NCBI GenBank assembly: GCA_950295325.1
Contig: OX485803.1
Location: forward strand, 61,889,554-61,953,553
Source: Polytrichum commune
Lineage: Eukaryota; Streptophyta; Polytrichopsida; Polytrichales; Polytrichaceae
Direction of reading: 5' to 3'
Length of the DNA stretch: 64,000 bases
Made by a program: the position numbers and the translations under genes. Shown in pieces: positions 50,152 to 60,124 of this stretch (position 1 is its first letter; each line of letters begins with the position of its first letter). The notes under the pieces were generated by a model. That model saw nothing but the letters and a program-made list of their open reading frames with translations, was not told where the DNA came from and made no database searches.

Positions 50152-50243
50152 GTCTTAAGTCCAAGTTTCTTGCTCTTGACCAATAGGAGTAGTCAACTTC
50201 ACAATTCTTTTTGGCCTTGAACTCGAATGCAAACCTATCTTTA

Positions 50244-50403
50244 GGGTAGGTTTACATAAAGGTCTAAGTCCAAGAAACATAGGATCCCAAACACCCCTTA
50301 ATGGACCTTATTTGTTGGACTCGAGACTGAATCCAAGCTTGAAGATTGGTTTCTCGACTTGGTTGTAGTTTCCTTGGTCTCGGACTCTAATGTAAGCCCA
50401 CTC
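50244..50403. mobile_element. Harbinger-like MITE with TTA target duplication, 160 bp
   Basis: The left end GGGTAGGTTTACATAAAGGT and the right end, reverse-complemented GAGTGGGCTTACATTAGAGT, are inverted repeats. TTA flanks both sides (50,241-50,243 and 50,404-50,406). It is only 160 bp long and probably an internal-deletion derivative of the family seen at 29,050 and 57,671. Confidence 0.7.
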
Positions 50404-51030
50404 TTACTTGGCCTTGAATCGGTAAGAAATCTTATGATACCCATTTTGTTGGAGATTGTACTTTTATGTCAATGCATGTTTGGCATCCCACTTGGACAAG
50501 TACTGCAAGATGTTTTATTTGGATGCCATGTTATGGACCTAAGTTAGGCATGTTGGCATATAAGGGAGACGTGTTGAATTTGGTCTTAATCAGACACCTA
50601 TATTTTAGTGGTTTGTGGTTAATAGTTGTGAATCCACTAATGAACACCAAAAAGACATGTGTTTAGAGGATATCAAACTATGTGCTCAATATACTTCTAC
50701 CATTGTAGGCTTGATAGTCAATATCTTTTATTTTATTTTATTTGATATTGTGAGAGAGAATGCTTAATGACCATTCAATGAGCACGAGAGTCTTCACTTT
50801 GACAATTGATAAGATATTCATATGAGCTCCAAAAATTATGAAGAAAGTGGCCATGGCCTCATTTTGGATGTGCTAAGCATCTCGTACTAAACCATGTGTT
50901 TCAAATCGTAGAAGAAGTGTGCTACTTGGAAGAAAGAAGTAACCATTTAAGACCCATGTACCAAAGATATTGAGAAAGTCGTTCCGGCACAAAATCCACA
51001 TGCAAGCATCGGTGCAACACATATGTATTA

Positions 51031-51302
51031 GGTAATCGTTTTATTGGAACCGGTTATCGGTGCATAACCGGTTCTGCACTAATGACCGGTTCCAATAAAA
51101 CGATTACCGGACGTAACCGGTTGGCCGCTTTGTTGAGCCGCGCAGGTGACCTAAACAGTGGGTCACCTGTCGTCTTCTTCAACATATCCGATTTAGATGA
51201 TCATAACCGGCTGGGATGTCGAGGTTATCGTCTGCAAACCTGTGTGCTCAGAGCCAATCGTGTAGTGCCACCTCGGCGAAACAAAACGGCCAACCGGTTA
51301 CG
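51031..51302. repeat. GC-rich nested inverted-repeat island with ACCGGTT motifs
   Basis: A perfect 24-bp inverted repeat pairs 51,031-51,054 with 51,085-51,108 (core GTTTTATTGGAACCGGT). Inside its loop is another AACCGGTT. Next to it, 51,112-51,127 pairs with 51,287-51,302 (CGTAACCGGTTGGCCG, perfect 16 bp) and encloses a further stem, AGGTGACC at about 51,144 with GGTCACCT at about 51,163. ACCGGTT or a one-base variant occurs six times in 270 bp. The island is CpG-rich in AT-rich surroundings. It may be a DNA-transposon end structure or a hairpin RNA locus; no protein is encoded. Confidence 0.75.
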
Positions 51303-51534
51303 AGAGGGGGGAAGTGGGATGAACGCCAATCTTTATTGACACTTGGAAGAGAGTGCTACAAATCCTCTCCTAATGCTTGTTCTAGTGTAGCTTCCTAGTA
51401 AGGAATTCGAGCGTCGTCCTTTACAAGCAAGCCCCGGCCTCCATGCCTTTTTGCCTTACACAAACACAAGTGTGTCACTCTCCCTACGCACACCTCACTC
51501 CATTCTTTAATGTAAAAGTGGTCAAGGCTATCTA

Positions 51535-51562
51535 GATGGATGGATGGATGGATGGATGGATG
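51535..51562 (+). repeat. (GATG)n microsatellite
   Basis: Seven near-perfect GATG units run from 51,535 to 51,562. A short CTCGCTGGCTCGCTCGCTTG stretch follows. Confidence 0.9.
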
Positions 51563-51612
51563 AATTGCTCGCTGGCTCGCTCGCTTGCGGCAGGGCATGA
51601 AATTTTCATCTA

Positions 51613-51898
51613 GGGCTGGTTCACATGGGGTCTCAAGTCCCAAGTCCCAACATGGAGTCAAAGTCTCAGCTTGTGAGCCTCAAGTAATCACTAAAAAATG
51701 GTAATTATCATTAAAGTCATACCTTGATTATTTTATGCAAACATATTTTCCGGGGTTGGGTTGAGGATTGGGTCTAGCTTTTTGCTCAACACAACTCGCA
51801 ACACAAGTCCCGAGCCTCACCTCCAGAAAGCGTTGTCATCTAGGCATTCATGTCAATTAGTTGGGACTTAGGACTTGGGACCCTGTGTGAACAGGCCC
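51613..51898. mobile_element. Harbinger-like MITE, 286 bp
   Basis: The left end GGGCTGGTTCACATGGGGTC and the right end, reverse-complemented GGGCCTGTTCACACAGGGTC, are inverted repeats continuing into a CAAGTCC motif. The flanking trinucleotides are CTA and TTA, an almost intact target duplication. The GGGCCTGTT end resembles the 2.35-kb element at 8,837-11,188. It is non-coding. Confidence 0.75.
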
Positions 51899-52044
51899 TT
51901 AGAATTGTTCATCCACCACATTGGGCCAGCCAATCTGAGGCGTCGACGTCTCCACCGAACCTTCCACTAAGTTAGAGTTATAATGCATTGATGTGTGTGT
52001 GCGATTGCAATAAATTCCATTGCATTGCATTCCATTTGGCAGCC

Positions 52045-52905
52045 ATGGCACCCAAAATGAGGGCACTTGTGCAATTGCAAGGCCAAGAGCGAACTCGCTC
52101 CTCCCTTGAATATCTCGAAGCCTCCGTCACAATTGCAGTGGGTGGCAAGGATGTGGATATTGGAGTTTTTGTGAATTTGAGGGAATTCATTGAGGAGGGG
52201 TGCCTGGCAGGCTTGTGCTCGGTGGAGCATGGTGGGGCGTTGATCTACAAGCACTTCCAAATGGTTGTGAAGGGGAATTTTAGTAGTTTGCCAGTGTTGA
52301 ACAAGAAAATCAAAATTTGTTTTGGGGTGGGATGCATGCGAGTCCTTCCACATGTCATGTCGTTTCTTGCAAGAGGTTGTGTGACGAGGGGTTACGTATG
52401 TTTGTTGGCATGGTTGGGTATTGTGTGAAAGATAATGGGGAGGCGCACTCTGAATTTGTGCACCACAATGTTTCAGCTCATGACATGAAGGAATGCAAAA
52501 TGGAGTATGCCAAGTTCGGCAAGGTGGGATTGAACAATCGTGTGAGTCCTTCTCATTCCAATGTATTCCTAAGGGCTCACCGATAGGCACGTTTTAGGAT
52601 GAAGAAACATCTGGGTGTTACTCTTCCCGGTGCACCCTTTCACATGTGCAAGAGCAGCTAATTCAACATGGGTTATTCAGTTGAGATCAGTGGGTGTGAA
52701 TGTTCCGAGGGCGACTTCAATATGGAATATCATGATGAATCCACATGATATTGCACATGAAAGACATCTTCAATGTTTTCTTTGATACCAATCAGAGGTC
52801 ACAAACATGAGGTACTTTAAGTCCCAACAAATCGCATTTGAGCATGGGGATGAGGAGGGAGCAATCAATAGAGTTTTTTTCGCGTGGTGGAGGGGCTTAG
52901 CGTGA
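52045..52905 (+). pseudogene. HUH/Rep-like (replitron-like) transposon protein, frameshifted remnant
   Basis: From ATG 52,045 the frame reads QGQERTRSSLEYLEASVTIA...CSVEHGGALIYKHFQMVVKG. It contains an E-x-G...KHFQ segment (His at 52,252) that fits the H-hydrophobic-Q form of the HUH metal-binding motif in Rep endonucleases. Near 52,315 the frame shifts and continues with CDEGLRMFVGMVGYCVKDNG, in which Tyr at 52,419 and Lys three residues on fit the catalytic Y-x-x-K pattern. Next come EYAKFGKVGLNNRVS, a stop near 52,585, RMKKHLGVTLPGAPFHMCKS, another shift, STWVIQLRSVGVNVPRATSI, a further break, and NMRYFKSQQIAFEHGDEEG up to a TGA near 52,905. Rolling-circle-type HUH elements of this kind (replitrons) are known from green lineages; the assignment comes from motif order and remembered family features, without a search. 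At least three disruptions make it non-functional. Confidence 0.65.
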
Positions 52906-53009
52906 GCACTGTAGTCGTTCAAAGTGTTGATGCTATGCGTCGACAGTTTGGTGTCAATCTCACTACAATGAACATCTTGTTTAGTGTGGGGATTATTATG
53001 CCATGTCTG

Positions 53010-53160
53010 TTAGAGTGGTTTGCATTACTTGCCATGTAACAACAAGTGTCATGTGAACACCCTCTCTAGTTACCACCCACTGATTGCAAGATAATTTATG
53101 TGGATCCGGGGTGAATAGTGTGGGCCACACTAATTAGGATGCTTAATGTAGTTGAAATCC
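53010..53160 (+). repeat. Repeat just downstream of the replitron-like remnant
   Basis: It matches 360-540 block by block (GCCATGTAACAACAAGTGTC, CCTCTCTAGTT, GATTGCAA, TTAATGTAGTT). Its position about 100 bp after the Rep-like reading frame makes it a candidate 3' end of that element. The following 53,160-54,200 shows no supported gene, only short open frames. Confidence 0.45.
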
Positions 53161-54224
53161 AATCACCTACCTATTTCACCCAATGTATTCATGGGCAAAC
53201 AGGCAAGGTGGTTGTACATGCAAGCTTCATCCACCATCTTTCATCCATTGTGTATGAATTCCATCCGCCTAGTCATGACAATTGGAAGTTTCTCAATTTC
53301 CAAGATTGTTCCGTTCAATTATTATCGGCCATTAAATGCCAAGAATCGGGCAAGGCTTAATGCATGCGACTTCATCCATCAGTTTTCATCCAAACCCATG
53401 GAACGGGGTCGGGGGTTGGTGTGTGGGGCGTGGGTCCACTCATGGGGATTCGATCCTTGGCCTGACAAGACTGGATGGCTCACAAGGAACACGGTATCAC
53501 TCGGATTTGGACCTTTTGTCTTTGCCCCACGTTCATTCATTCATTCATCGATATTCCACACTATTTTGAACAATCACTACCACAATAAGAAAAGAAAAGA
53601 AAAAGGAAAAACATTAGACATTTTTACTAGGTATGCTATAGGGTTGTTGAATAAACAAAGTTTAGGTGTTTTCGTAATTTGATTTTGACCCAAGGTAATA
53701 TGCACAGGTAAAGAGGCAACATATTGCGAAGGCAACCCTAATTGCAAATACTATTGTCCCTGTGGTTTGGCATGATTGACATGAAAACAATTTGGCTTGG
53801 GGTTTGTAGCATTTGTGTAAACTCATCCATCATAGATGAAGGGGTTCGGCTAGTGAAAATAAGTCCCATAGTGGTTGAGGGCCATTTCATTCTGGTTAGA
53901 CCTTTCTACACTAAGTAAGGGTTTATGATGCCAACTCTAGAGTCAAACCATCTAAAGTAGTTATTTTAAGGTTACAAAATACTTTGTGACGTTTCCATGA
54001 ATGAGTTTACGTAGACACCACAAATTCATGGTCATGGTGACTCTTCATATAAGGCACACCTATGTTGATGGAACATTTTCTTTCTCTTTGCACCCACTTC
54101 TTGTAGCACACAATTAGTGGAAGATAATTTGCATATTCAAATCGTGCCCATAACCATTTGCATCATAATTTTCAGTACTCGTATGAGCATCTTATTCATA
54201 ATCCAAGCGTGTATATGCTTGTGC

Positions 54225-54425
54225 TCAAGAAATGGTCATATAGCCCCCCCCCCCCCCCAAAACATCATGCTGATTGTTGAGCCTAGAGTTGTTGGCATTA
54301 TTGAGCATGTGGTCCAATCTATATCAATCACATGTGTGTTTTTGGTGCTATTCTTAGATCAACACGTAACCACATAGCACTCAAATGTAGGTGTCAAATT
54401 CATTGCTACGTTGGATTCAGGCACG
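54225..54425 (+). repeat. Dispersed poly-C-headed repeat
   Basis: It starts at a run of 15 C (54,244-54,258) followed by AAAACATCATGCTGATTGTT and shares ordered blocks with MORC intron 4 at 15,470-15,680. A second C run (11 C, 54,884-54,894) lies inside the next element. The C runs are probably slippage expansions within repeat copies. Confidence 0.6.
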
Positions 54426-54650
54426 TGTAGCTTAGCACGTAAATGGGTTTGTTGAACTGCACTTCCATTGAGAAGCATAATCAAACTGCTCATATCAACT
54501 AAACAGATCCATCGTCTCAAACAAACCAAAAAATTATCGTTTCTTTTATGTCGGAGTGTGTCCAAGACAATACTCCATGATCATAGGTCCAAGAGGCAGG
54601 CTTGATGCAAACTCTAAGAGACCATGTCAAAGTCAAGGGCCTTGGGCAAC

Positions 54651-55492
54651 TACACTAAATACGATATCTAGTGTCACATGATACTTTATGTCACTATGGT
54701 AACTTTATGGACGACACTTCTTATGATCAAGTGAACGGATATTGCCATGGATGATGGATGGGTTCATCTATTGGCCAAAACCCTACCTTCAACTCGTGAT
54801 GAAACATGGTCATGGATGATTGAATTTTGGATGAAAACCACACTTGGTAAGTGACAGTAATTGGAACACTGTAAATCTATAATCCCCCCCCCCCAAAAAA
54901 AAACTTACAAGGAATGACAAATAATGTCGGGTTAACATTTGAGTGTTGGTGACACTATGCCGCCGTTTACAAGTACACTAAATAGGGTATTTAGTGATTG
55001 ATACACTAAATACGAACGCATACACTAAATGTCAAAAACTCTATGAAAGCAGGTAATATTAAATGTAAAATCAAACACTAAATACCAATTGTGGTAATAT
55101 GTGGAAGTTATATGTTTGAATTTAGTGTTAATAAGGATATGAAAAAAAAACAATGATAAAAGTAGAATTGTCAACAGACTTTCTAACACTAATTGTCAAA
55201 AAAATTGAAAATTAATGTTGAGTGGGGTGAGGTGGTAACAACATTAAATATAATCGAACACTACATATCCTTTTTAACATGGTATTGAGCAAAACAATTA
55301 AAATATAATATAATTCATATCCATAACAATGTTATGCGGGACTGACAATATTCCACATAATATCTTCCTACATTTAGTTTGAATATGGGGAATATCATGG
55401 AATATTATGTGAATTACTGTCAGTCCCACATAACTTTGTTATGCATTTGAATGGTGTTATGAATCGGTGACATTGAATATCATATTTAGTGC
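54651..55492. mobile_element. CACTAAATA-family element, about 840 bp
   Basis: The left end ACTACACTAAATACGATATC and the right end, reverse-complemented ACTGCACTAAATATGATATT, are inverted repeats that continue as TAGTGTCAC and CAATGTCAC. The interior includes GTAAGTGACAGTAATTGGAA and GTGTTGGTGACACTATG, shared with 48,876-49,345. It also contains several extra ACACTAAATA motifs at 54,980-55,085 and a nested hairpin at 55,318-55,444. It is non-coding. The ACTAC start resembles CACTA-type ends, but the superfamily is not certain. Confidence 0.6.
55318..55444. mobile_element. Small foldback element nested in the CACTAAATA element
   Basis: The left arm (CATAACAATGTTATGCGGGA, from about 55,320) and the right arm, reverse-complemented (CATAACAAAGTTATGTGGGA, ending near 55,444), are inverted repeats of about 43 bp. 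Both continue as CTGACA and CACATAATATT. About 35 bp separate them. It is a short hairpin-forming MITE without coding capacity. Confidence 0.7.
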
Positions 55493-55948
55493 AGTACAGC
55501 CTTCGGATGAGAGTGAAGGGCGTCACGATTTACATGGTCTCATCCCTTCACTTGGCTCGTGTGTGAAATGCCCTACGTTAGGGCGGAGCAATGAACGGGA
55601 AGAACCAACAACTAGTTACAAATGAACCGGTTGAATTTGATAAATAACTGGTTAAAAATTCCACTACTTTGAGAGGATTCTATGGAATGTACCTTGAATT
55701 ATAAAGAAGGAGTGAAAGATCACAACATGTAACCAATTGGAGTTGGGGAACGCTAGGGTTTTTGACCGACCATGCCCAAAAAGCTTTCCGGACACTTGGG
55801 CCGGAGTGAACCTTCTTCCACTCATCATGCGACTGCACCCAATCATCACTCACATAGCTTACATTGCACACAAATATTTATTCCAAAACCCCATGAAGTG
55901 GGCCCTATGGCCGCCCGATGGGCCCTCTCCGTACCCTTAACATACCTC

Positions 55949-55951
<3 letters not shown>

Positions 55952-56004
<53 letters not shown>
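55952..56004 (+). repeat. (TC)n microsatellite, about 53 bp
   Basis: An uninterrupted run of TC dinucleotides with about 26 units. Translated Ser-Leu repeats in this region come from this microsatellite and not from a gene. Confidence 0.97.
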
Positions 56005-56008
<4 letters not shown>

Positions 56009-56039
56009 CCTTTGTTCAATTTGGGCCTTTGAATCCGTT

Positions 56040-56591
56040 TTGGTCTGTATGCATGCCCGACCCTTTATTTTATTGCGAGTCTTCGGAACATGGACCGGTT
56101 TGAGTCCCCCTTTCAAACATTTCATGTTAGAGCCCGGATCTTTTGGAGTCCACTTTGGCATAGGGTGTAACAAGGGCCGGCTTAGACTAAGGTGGAGAAG
56201 TGCATTGGTCAAGAGTTTTAGGGGTATGCATGGGAGCAATATGATTGCTTATCGGTTGGGTTCCTCACCGGTTAGGGTTTACGCTACGGTCAAGGCTTCT
56301 CTGATGGAGACCTTCAAGCATGGATGGAAAAATGACATGGCTGTCAACATGCCGACACTTTTGGTAGTGGAGTTCTCTAGAGGTCAAGTTTCTTGGGTGA
56401 CCTCAAACCCTCGGACAATAAACTTGGCCTCCGAAGAGAACCACCTTGAGTTTTTGTATTCTAGATGTCCTGATAAATCTAAGAAATTTATTCAAGAAAT
56501 GATGTTTTCCATCTTGTCCGCCACACCAACCGTTGCCTTAAATAGCCTTGTTCTCGACCGACCAATAATGCACTTATTTGTTGTAGTATGA
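56040..56591 (+). CDS. Open reading frame of unknown identity, possible gene fragment
   Basis: This open frame of 183 codons is long for the surroundings and has a balanced amino acid composition (for example VEFSRGQVSWVTSNPRTINL and CPDKSKKFIQEMM), which makes it more credible than the composition-driven frames elsewhere. I recognise no domain, and the reading start at 56,040 is not an evident gene start. It may be a fragment of a transposon or an orphan exon. Two following blocks up to 57,230 show no continuation. Confidence 0.25.
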   Translation: MVCMHARPFILLRVFGTWTGLSPPFKHFMLEPGSFGVHFGIGCNKGRLRLRWRSALVKSFRGMHGSNMIAYRLGSSPVRVYATVKASLMETFKHGWKNDMAVNMPTLLVVEFSRGQVSWVTSNPRTINLASEENHLEFLYSRCPDKSKKFIQEMMFSILSATPTVALNSLVLDRPIMHLFVVV

Positions 56592-57274
56592 ACTGGCCCT
56601 AAGGCAACTTAGGGCGACGCTGCACACAAACCAAGAGTTGTGACCATGAAAATCTAAGGGCCCTTGAACATCATCCAAGCGTCGCACTGTGGGAAATAGA
56701 GATCCAACTATGCAGTCAATGGGCCCTCAAACGTAGTTTAAAGTGAAAGTGGACATTGTTGAGGGACTGTAACATATGTTTGGGTTCGGGTCCCCACCAT
56801 GACAATAGAATATACTCAGGACCCAGTGACCATTTGATTGATTGCCATGACCCCTAGTTTTGTGTTAGTTCCATCTTTCTTTAATGGTCCCTCGGACCTT
56901 TGAGGTCTAGTGTAAAAACAAATTTCAAGTGTCTCCGGCTTTACAACTAATCACATAATTTGTATATCACTCGTCAAGGGCCCTCAAGCTCTACTATAAA
57001 GTGGCTTTTTATATTCTAGCACACACGTACCGGCAAACAATGATGCAAGGGATTCAATTGACTCAATTTTGAAAGGGGCACGTGTGTGTGTGTGTGTATT
57101 ATTTGGCAATTGTGAGAGGTCCGCAAGTTATGAGCAAAGTGGGAAATACATATGATTGTGAAAAGGAGGAGAATGAAATGGTCGAGTACCAAACGTCAAC
57201 CATTTCCACGAAAGGGAACATCCAATAATGGGTTTTGGTTCTAGTAGATGGGCAACGATTCATGCCAATTCTTA

Positions 57275-57662
57275 AAGTTGAAGCTGAAATGTTTGAGAAA
57301 TCCTTGTGGTTTGGGTTTTTGAAGCATATTCGACGTCGGGATCAACATCATAGACTTCTAATTAGTGGAGTAAGTTGAAGTTGAAATGTTTGAGAAATCC
57401 TTGTGGTTTGGGTTTTTGAAGCATATTCGACGTCGGGATCAACATCATAGACTTCTAATTAGTGGAGTAAGTTGAAGTTGAAATGTTTGAGAAATCCTTG
57501 TGGTTTGGGTTTTTGAAGCATATTCGACGTCGGGATCAACATCATAGACTTCTAATTAGTGGAGTAAGTTGAAGTTGAAATGTTTGAGAAATCCTTGTGG
57601 TTTGGGTTTTTGAAGCATATTCGACGTCGGGATCAACATCATAGACTTCTAATGAGTGGAGT
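57275..57662 (+). repeat. Four-copy tandem repeat, 97-bp unit
   Basis: The phrase GAAATGTTTGAGAAATCC recurs at 57,286, 57,383, 57,480 and 57,577, an exact 97-bp period. The units are nearly identical; visible differences are AAGCTG versus AAGTTG in the first and AATGAG versus AATTAG in the last. Each unit contains the palindrome CGACGTCG. The unit length is not divisible by three, so no repeated protein is encoded. High identity implies recent expansion. Confidence 0.95.
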
Positions 57663-57670
57663 AGGATTAA

Positions 57671-57984
57671 GGGTGGGTTTATTTTGGAGTCCAAGATCAA
57701 AGACATCTCCATATCCAAATGGCATTATCGGTCGGGAGCACGATTTTGATAGTCATAGAGGTTTACACTAGGTTTTAAGTCCAAAGAAGCAAACATTGGA
57801 ATTGGTTCTAATGTGGCAACATTTTTCACCATACATCATTAGTCCCAACTTAAGAAAGTTCTCCACCTGGTTTGAGCAACAACCTTTGAGTTTAGGTCCA
57901 ATCTTGAGTCCAAGAGTTATGGTCCATTAAGGGGTATTTTGGACCCCCAAGTTTCTTGGACTTGGACCCTAATGTAAAGCCACC
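57671..57984. mobile_element. Harbinger-like MITE, diverged copy
   Basis: The left end GGGTGGGTTTATTTTGGAGT and the right end, reverse-complemented GGTGGCTTTACATTAGGGTC, are inverted repeats, followed on both sides by a GTCCAAG motif. The flanking trinucleotides are TAA and TCA. A second GGTTTACACTAGGTTTTAAG motif inside (57,760) suggests nesting or a duplicated end. It is non-coding. Confidence 0.55.
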
Positions 57985-57987
57985 TCA

Positions 57988-59696
57988 AGTTGCGATGGAT
58001 TAACCATAAACATATCGGGGGTAGGTTCATACTAGACTTCTTTATATGAATGATACGAATCCTAAGCCAATTATGGATGATGGGTCATCGAATGTAGGAT
58101 ACATGTACTCGATAATCATGTTATGATACATAAATCCATTTGTTTCTTATGTGTTTGAAGTATGCATGAATTCATGTTTGTGTGGGACAATTATGATTAT
58201 AAAAAACATTATTGACTTAACAATGTAGATGATAATAATTTGGATAGATTTATCATAAATACTCTTAGTTCATATCAAAATACTATGTAGCACAAATTTG
58301 TACTTGTATTGAATATGTAATATGTCCAAATGCATATTATGTGTTTAGAATGCATGTAGTAGACAACCTAAATTTACTTTGTGTATTAATCCAACGTGGG
58401 GGCATGCACCCTCTTTGCATGGTTTAGGGTACATGATACCATGTTGGGACACATTTTCCAAACGAGATTGCATGAGTTGTATTGGAGTGTTATGGAATTA
58501 TACGTCAAATGCTCATAAATGTTTCTGTTGTAATTAAACTTGTGAGGATATTACAAGAACAAGAACGTGTTTGAACAAACGAGCAAACGACATATTATGC
58601 AAACTTCATTTGCAAAGGATAGGGTGCACGCATTATAATTATTTGTGGGGGTTGTGGGTTGTCAAAAGGTAACACTCTAAACATGTTTTCTCTTGTTAAC
58701 GTGAAAAAGAAAACCCAATATATTTTGAGAAGTAATCTCCAAAAGGAAATCAAAGTACTCATATTGAGCCATCAAAAGAAAGATCGGCGGCAATTTTTAA
58801 TGAATGATGGTAACTTGACTCGAACAACTTGGTGAGGAGAATTGTGACCCAAAACTGAACAAATTAGAACTATGGTTGTTAAAGACAATTTGAGTGCATG
58901 TTGTTGAGCTTATAAGTGTCCATCACTACCCTACACATCACAATGTGGTGGCCACTTAGACCTCTTCTTGTTAGGAACTTCAAGTGTGCTCAATTTCAAC
59001 GTTTAAACATATTTCAAGTTCAAGCCATTGCAAACATACGAGTCCACAACAATTATCTCGCGTCATTAGACACTTGTCCTATGTCACTAGCAAATTTATC
59101 ACAATGGTATATTTGCATTGTTCTTTCACCGACATCTGATGATTGTCTAGGACTCATGTGTTAGTAGCGAGTGAGATACACATACATACATATATATATA
59201 TATATTTTATTGCTTGGGTCTTGGGCGAGCAACAACGGGAATTTCAATCGCATAATTTGGAAATGATTGATGACTTGTTGTGAAGGACAAGAGCACCAAA
59301 TAATTTTGGACAAGGAATCGAAAATGGCATGTCAACTTTCTTCCGAATCACCGGACAATCCATTGCTTGTTAAAGCAACGAAGTTGAGTTTTGTCCCAAA
59401 TACTTTAACTCGCATCATTACAAATTTTCAAGTATGAATTATTATGCAGTCTTAATGTCTAGATCAAATCTAGTGGTTTATAACATGCTTGTGCAACAAT
59501 ACATCCATCATTTTAAAATAACGGGTCGCAATGTAGTATTACATTGCTGTATCATTTCTCAATAGTTCATGGTTGTTATGTGCCCCCCAGGCAAAAGGGC
59601 ACAAAATGCTTGAATTTGGGGCCTTGGGAAGCTAAAATATTTTGCTCCTCATACCAAAATCGAGTCTCCTTACTTCTTACTATCCATTTTAGAAAG
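57988..59696. other. Intergenic stretch, nothing recognised
   Basis: AT-rich sequence without a supported gene, RNA gene or clear inverted repeat. A short (TA)n run lies at about 59,189-59,206. The open frame at 58,916-59,164 matches nothing I know. Confidence 0.5.
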
Positions 59697-59704
59697 TAAA
59701 CAAC

Positions 59705-60116
59705 CACGGGGAGGTCACTTCATTGTCAAGTTGACACCACGTGCGGACAAAGTTTGCTACCCCTATATTACATGCCATATATAATTTTAAAATTTATGAT
59801 ATTTTTTCTACATATACATAACCATTGATAGTATCTTTTTGATTTTTTTTTTGAAATTTTTAGTCATCTTTATTTTTTTTAGTAATTGTTTTAGTTCAAT
59901 TCTGTGTCATTCTAGTTAGAAACGGTATGTTTTATGAAAAAAACAAATCATCAAATTTAGTTACCACTTTTAACTATGTCATAGGTACTGTGTATATCTA
60001 CTCATGAAAAAAAATCTGATAAAATTTTGACTCATTTTGGTGGTGCAACTTACCAAAAGAAGATTTTTTTTGGTCGCACGTGGTGTTGAACTTGACAATG
60101 GAGTGATCTACCCGTG
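59705..60116. mobile_element. hAT-like MITE with perfect 8-bp target duplication (copy B)
   Basis: The left end CACGGGGAGGTCACTTCATT and the right end, reverse-complemented CACGGGTAGATCACTCCATT, are inverted repeats that continue as GTCAAGTT and CACCACGTGCGG. The exact 8-bp direct repeat TAAACAAC flanks it (59,697-59,704 and 60,117-60,124). End and subterminal motifs are shared with copy A at 5,502-6,065. It is 412 bp, A/T-rich inside and non-coding. Confidence 0.87.
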
Positions 60117-60124
60117 TAAACAAC

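Noticed and set aside
55918-56103. Ser-Leu-repeat proteins on both strands
   Set aside because: They are translations of the (TC)n microsatellite.
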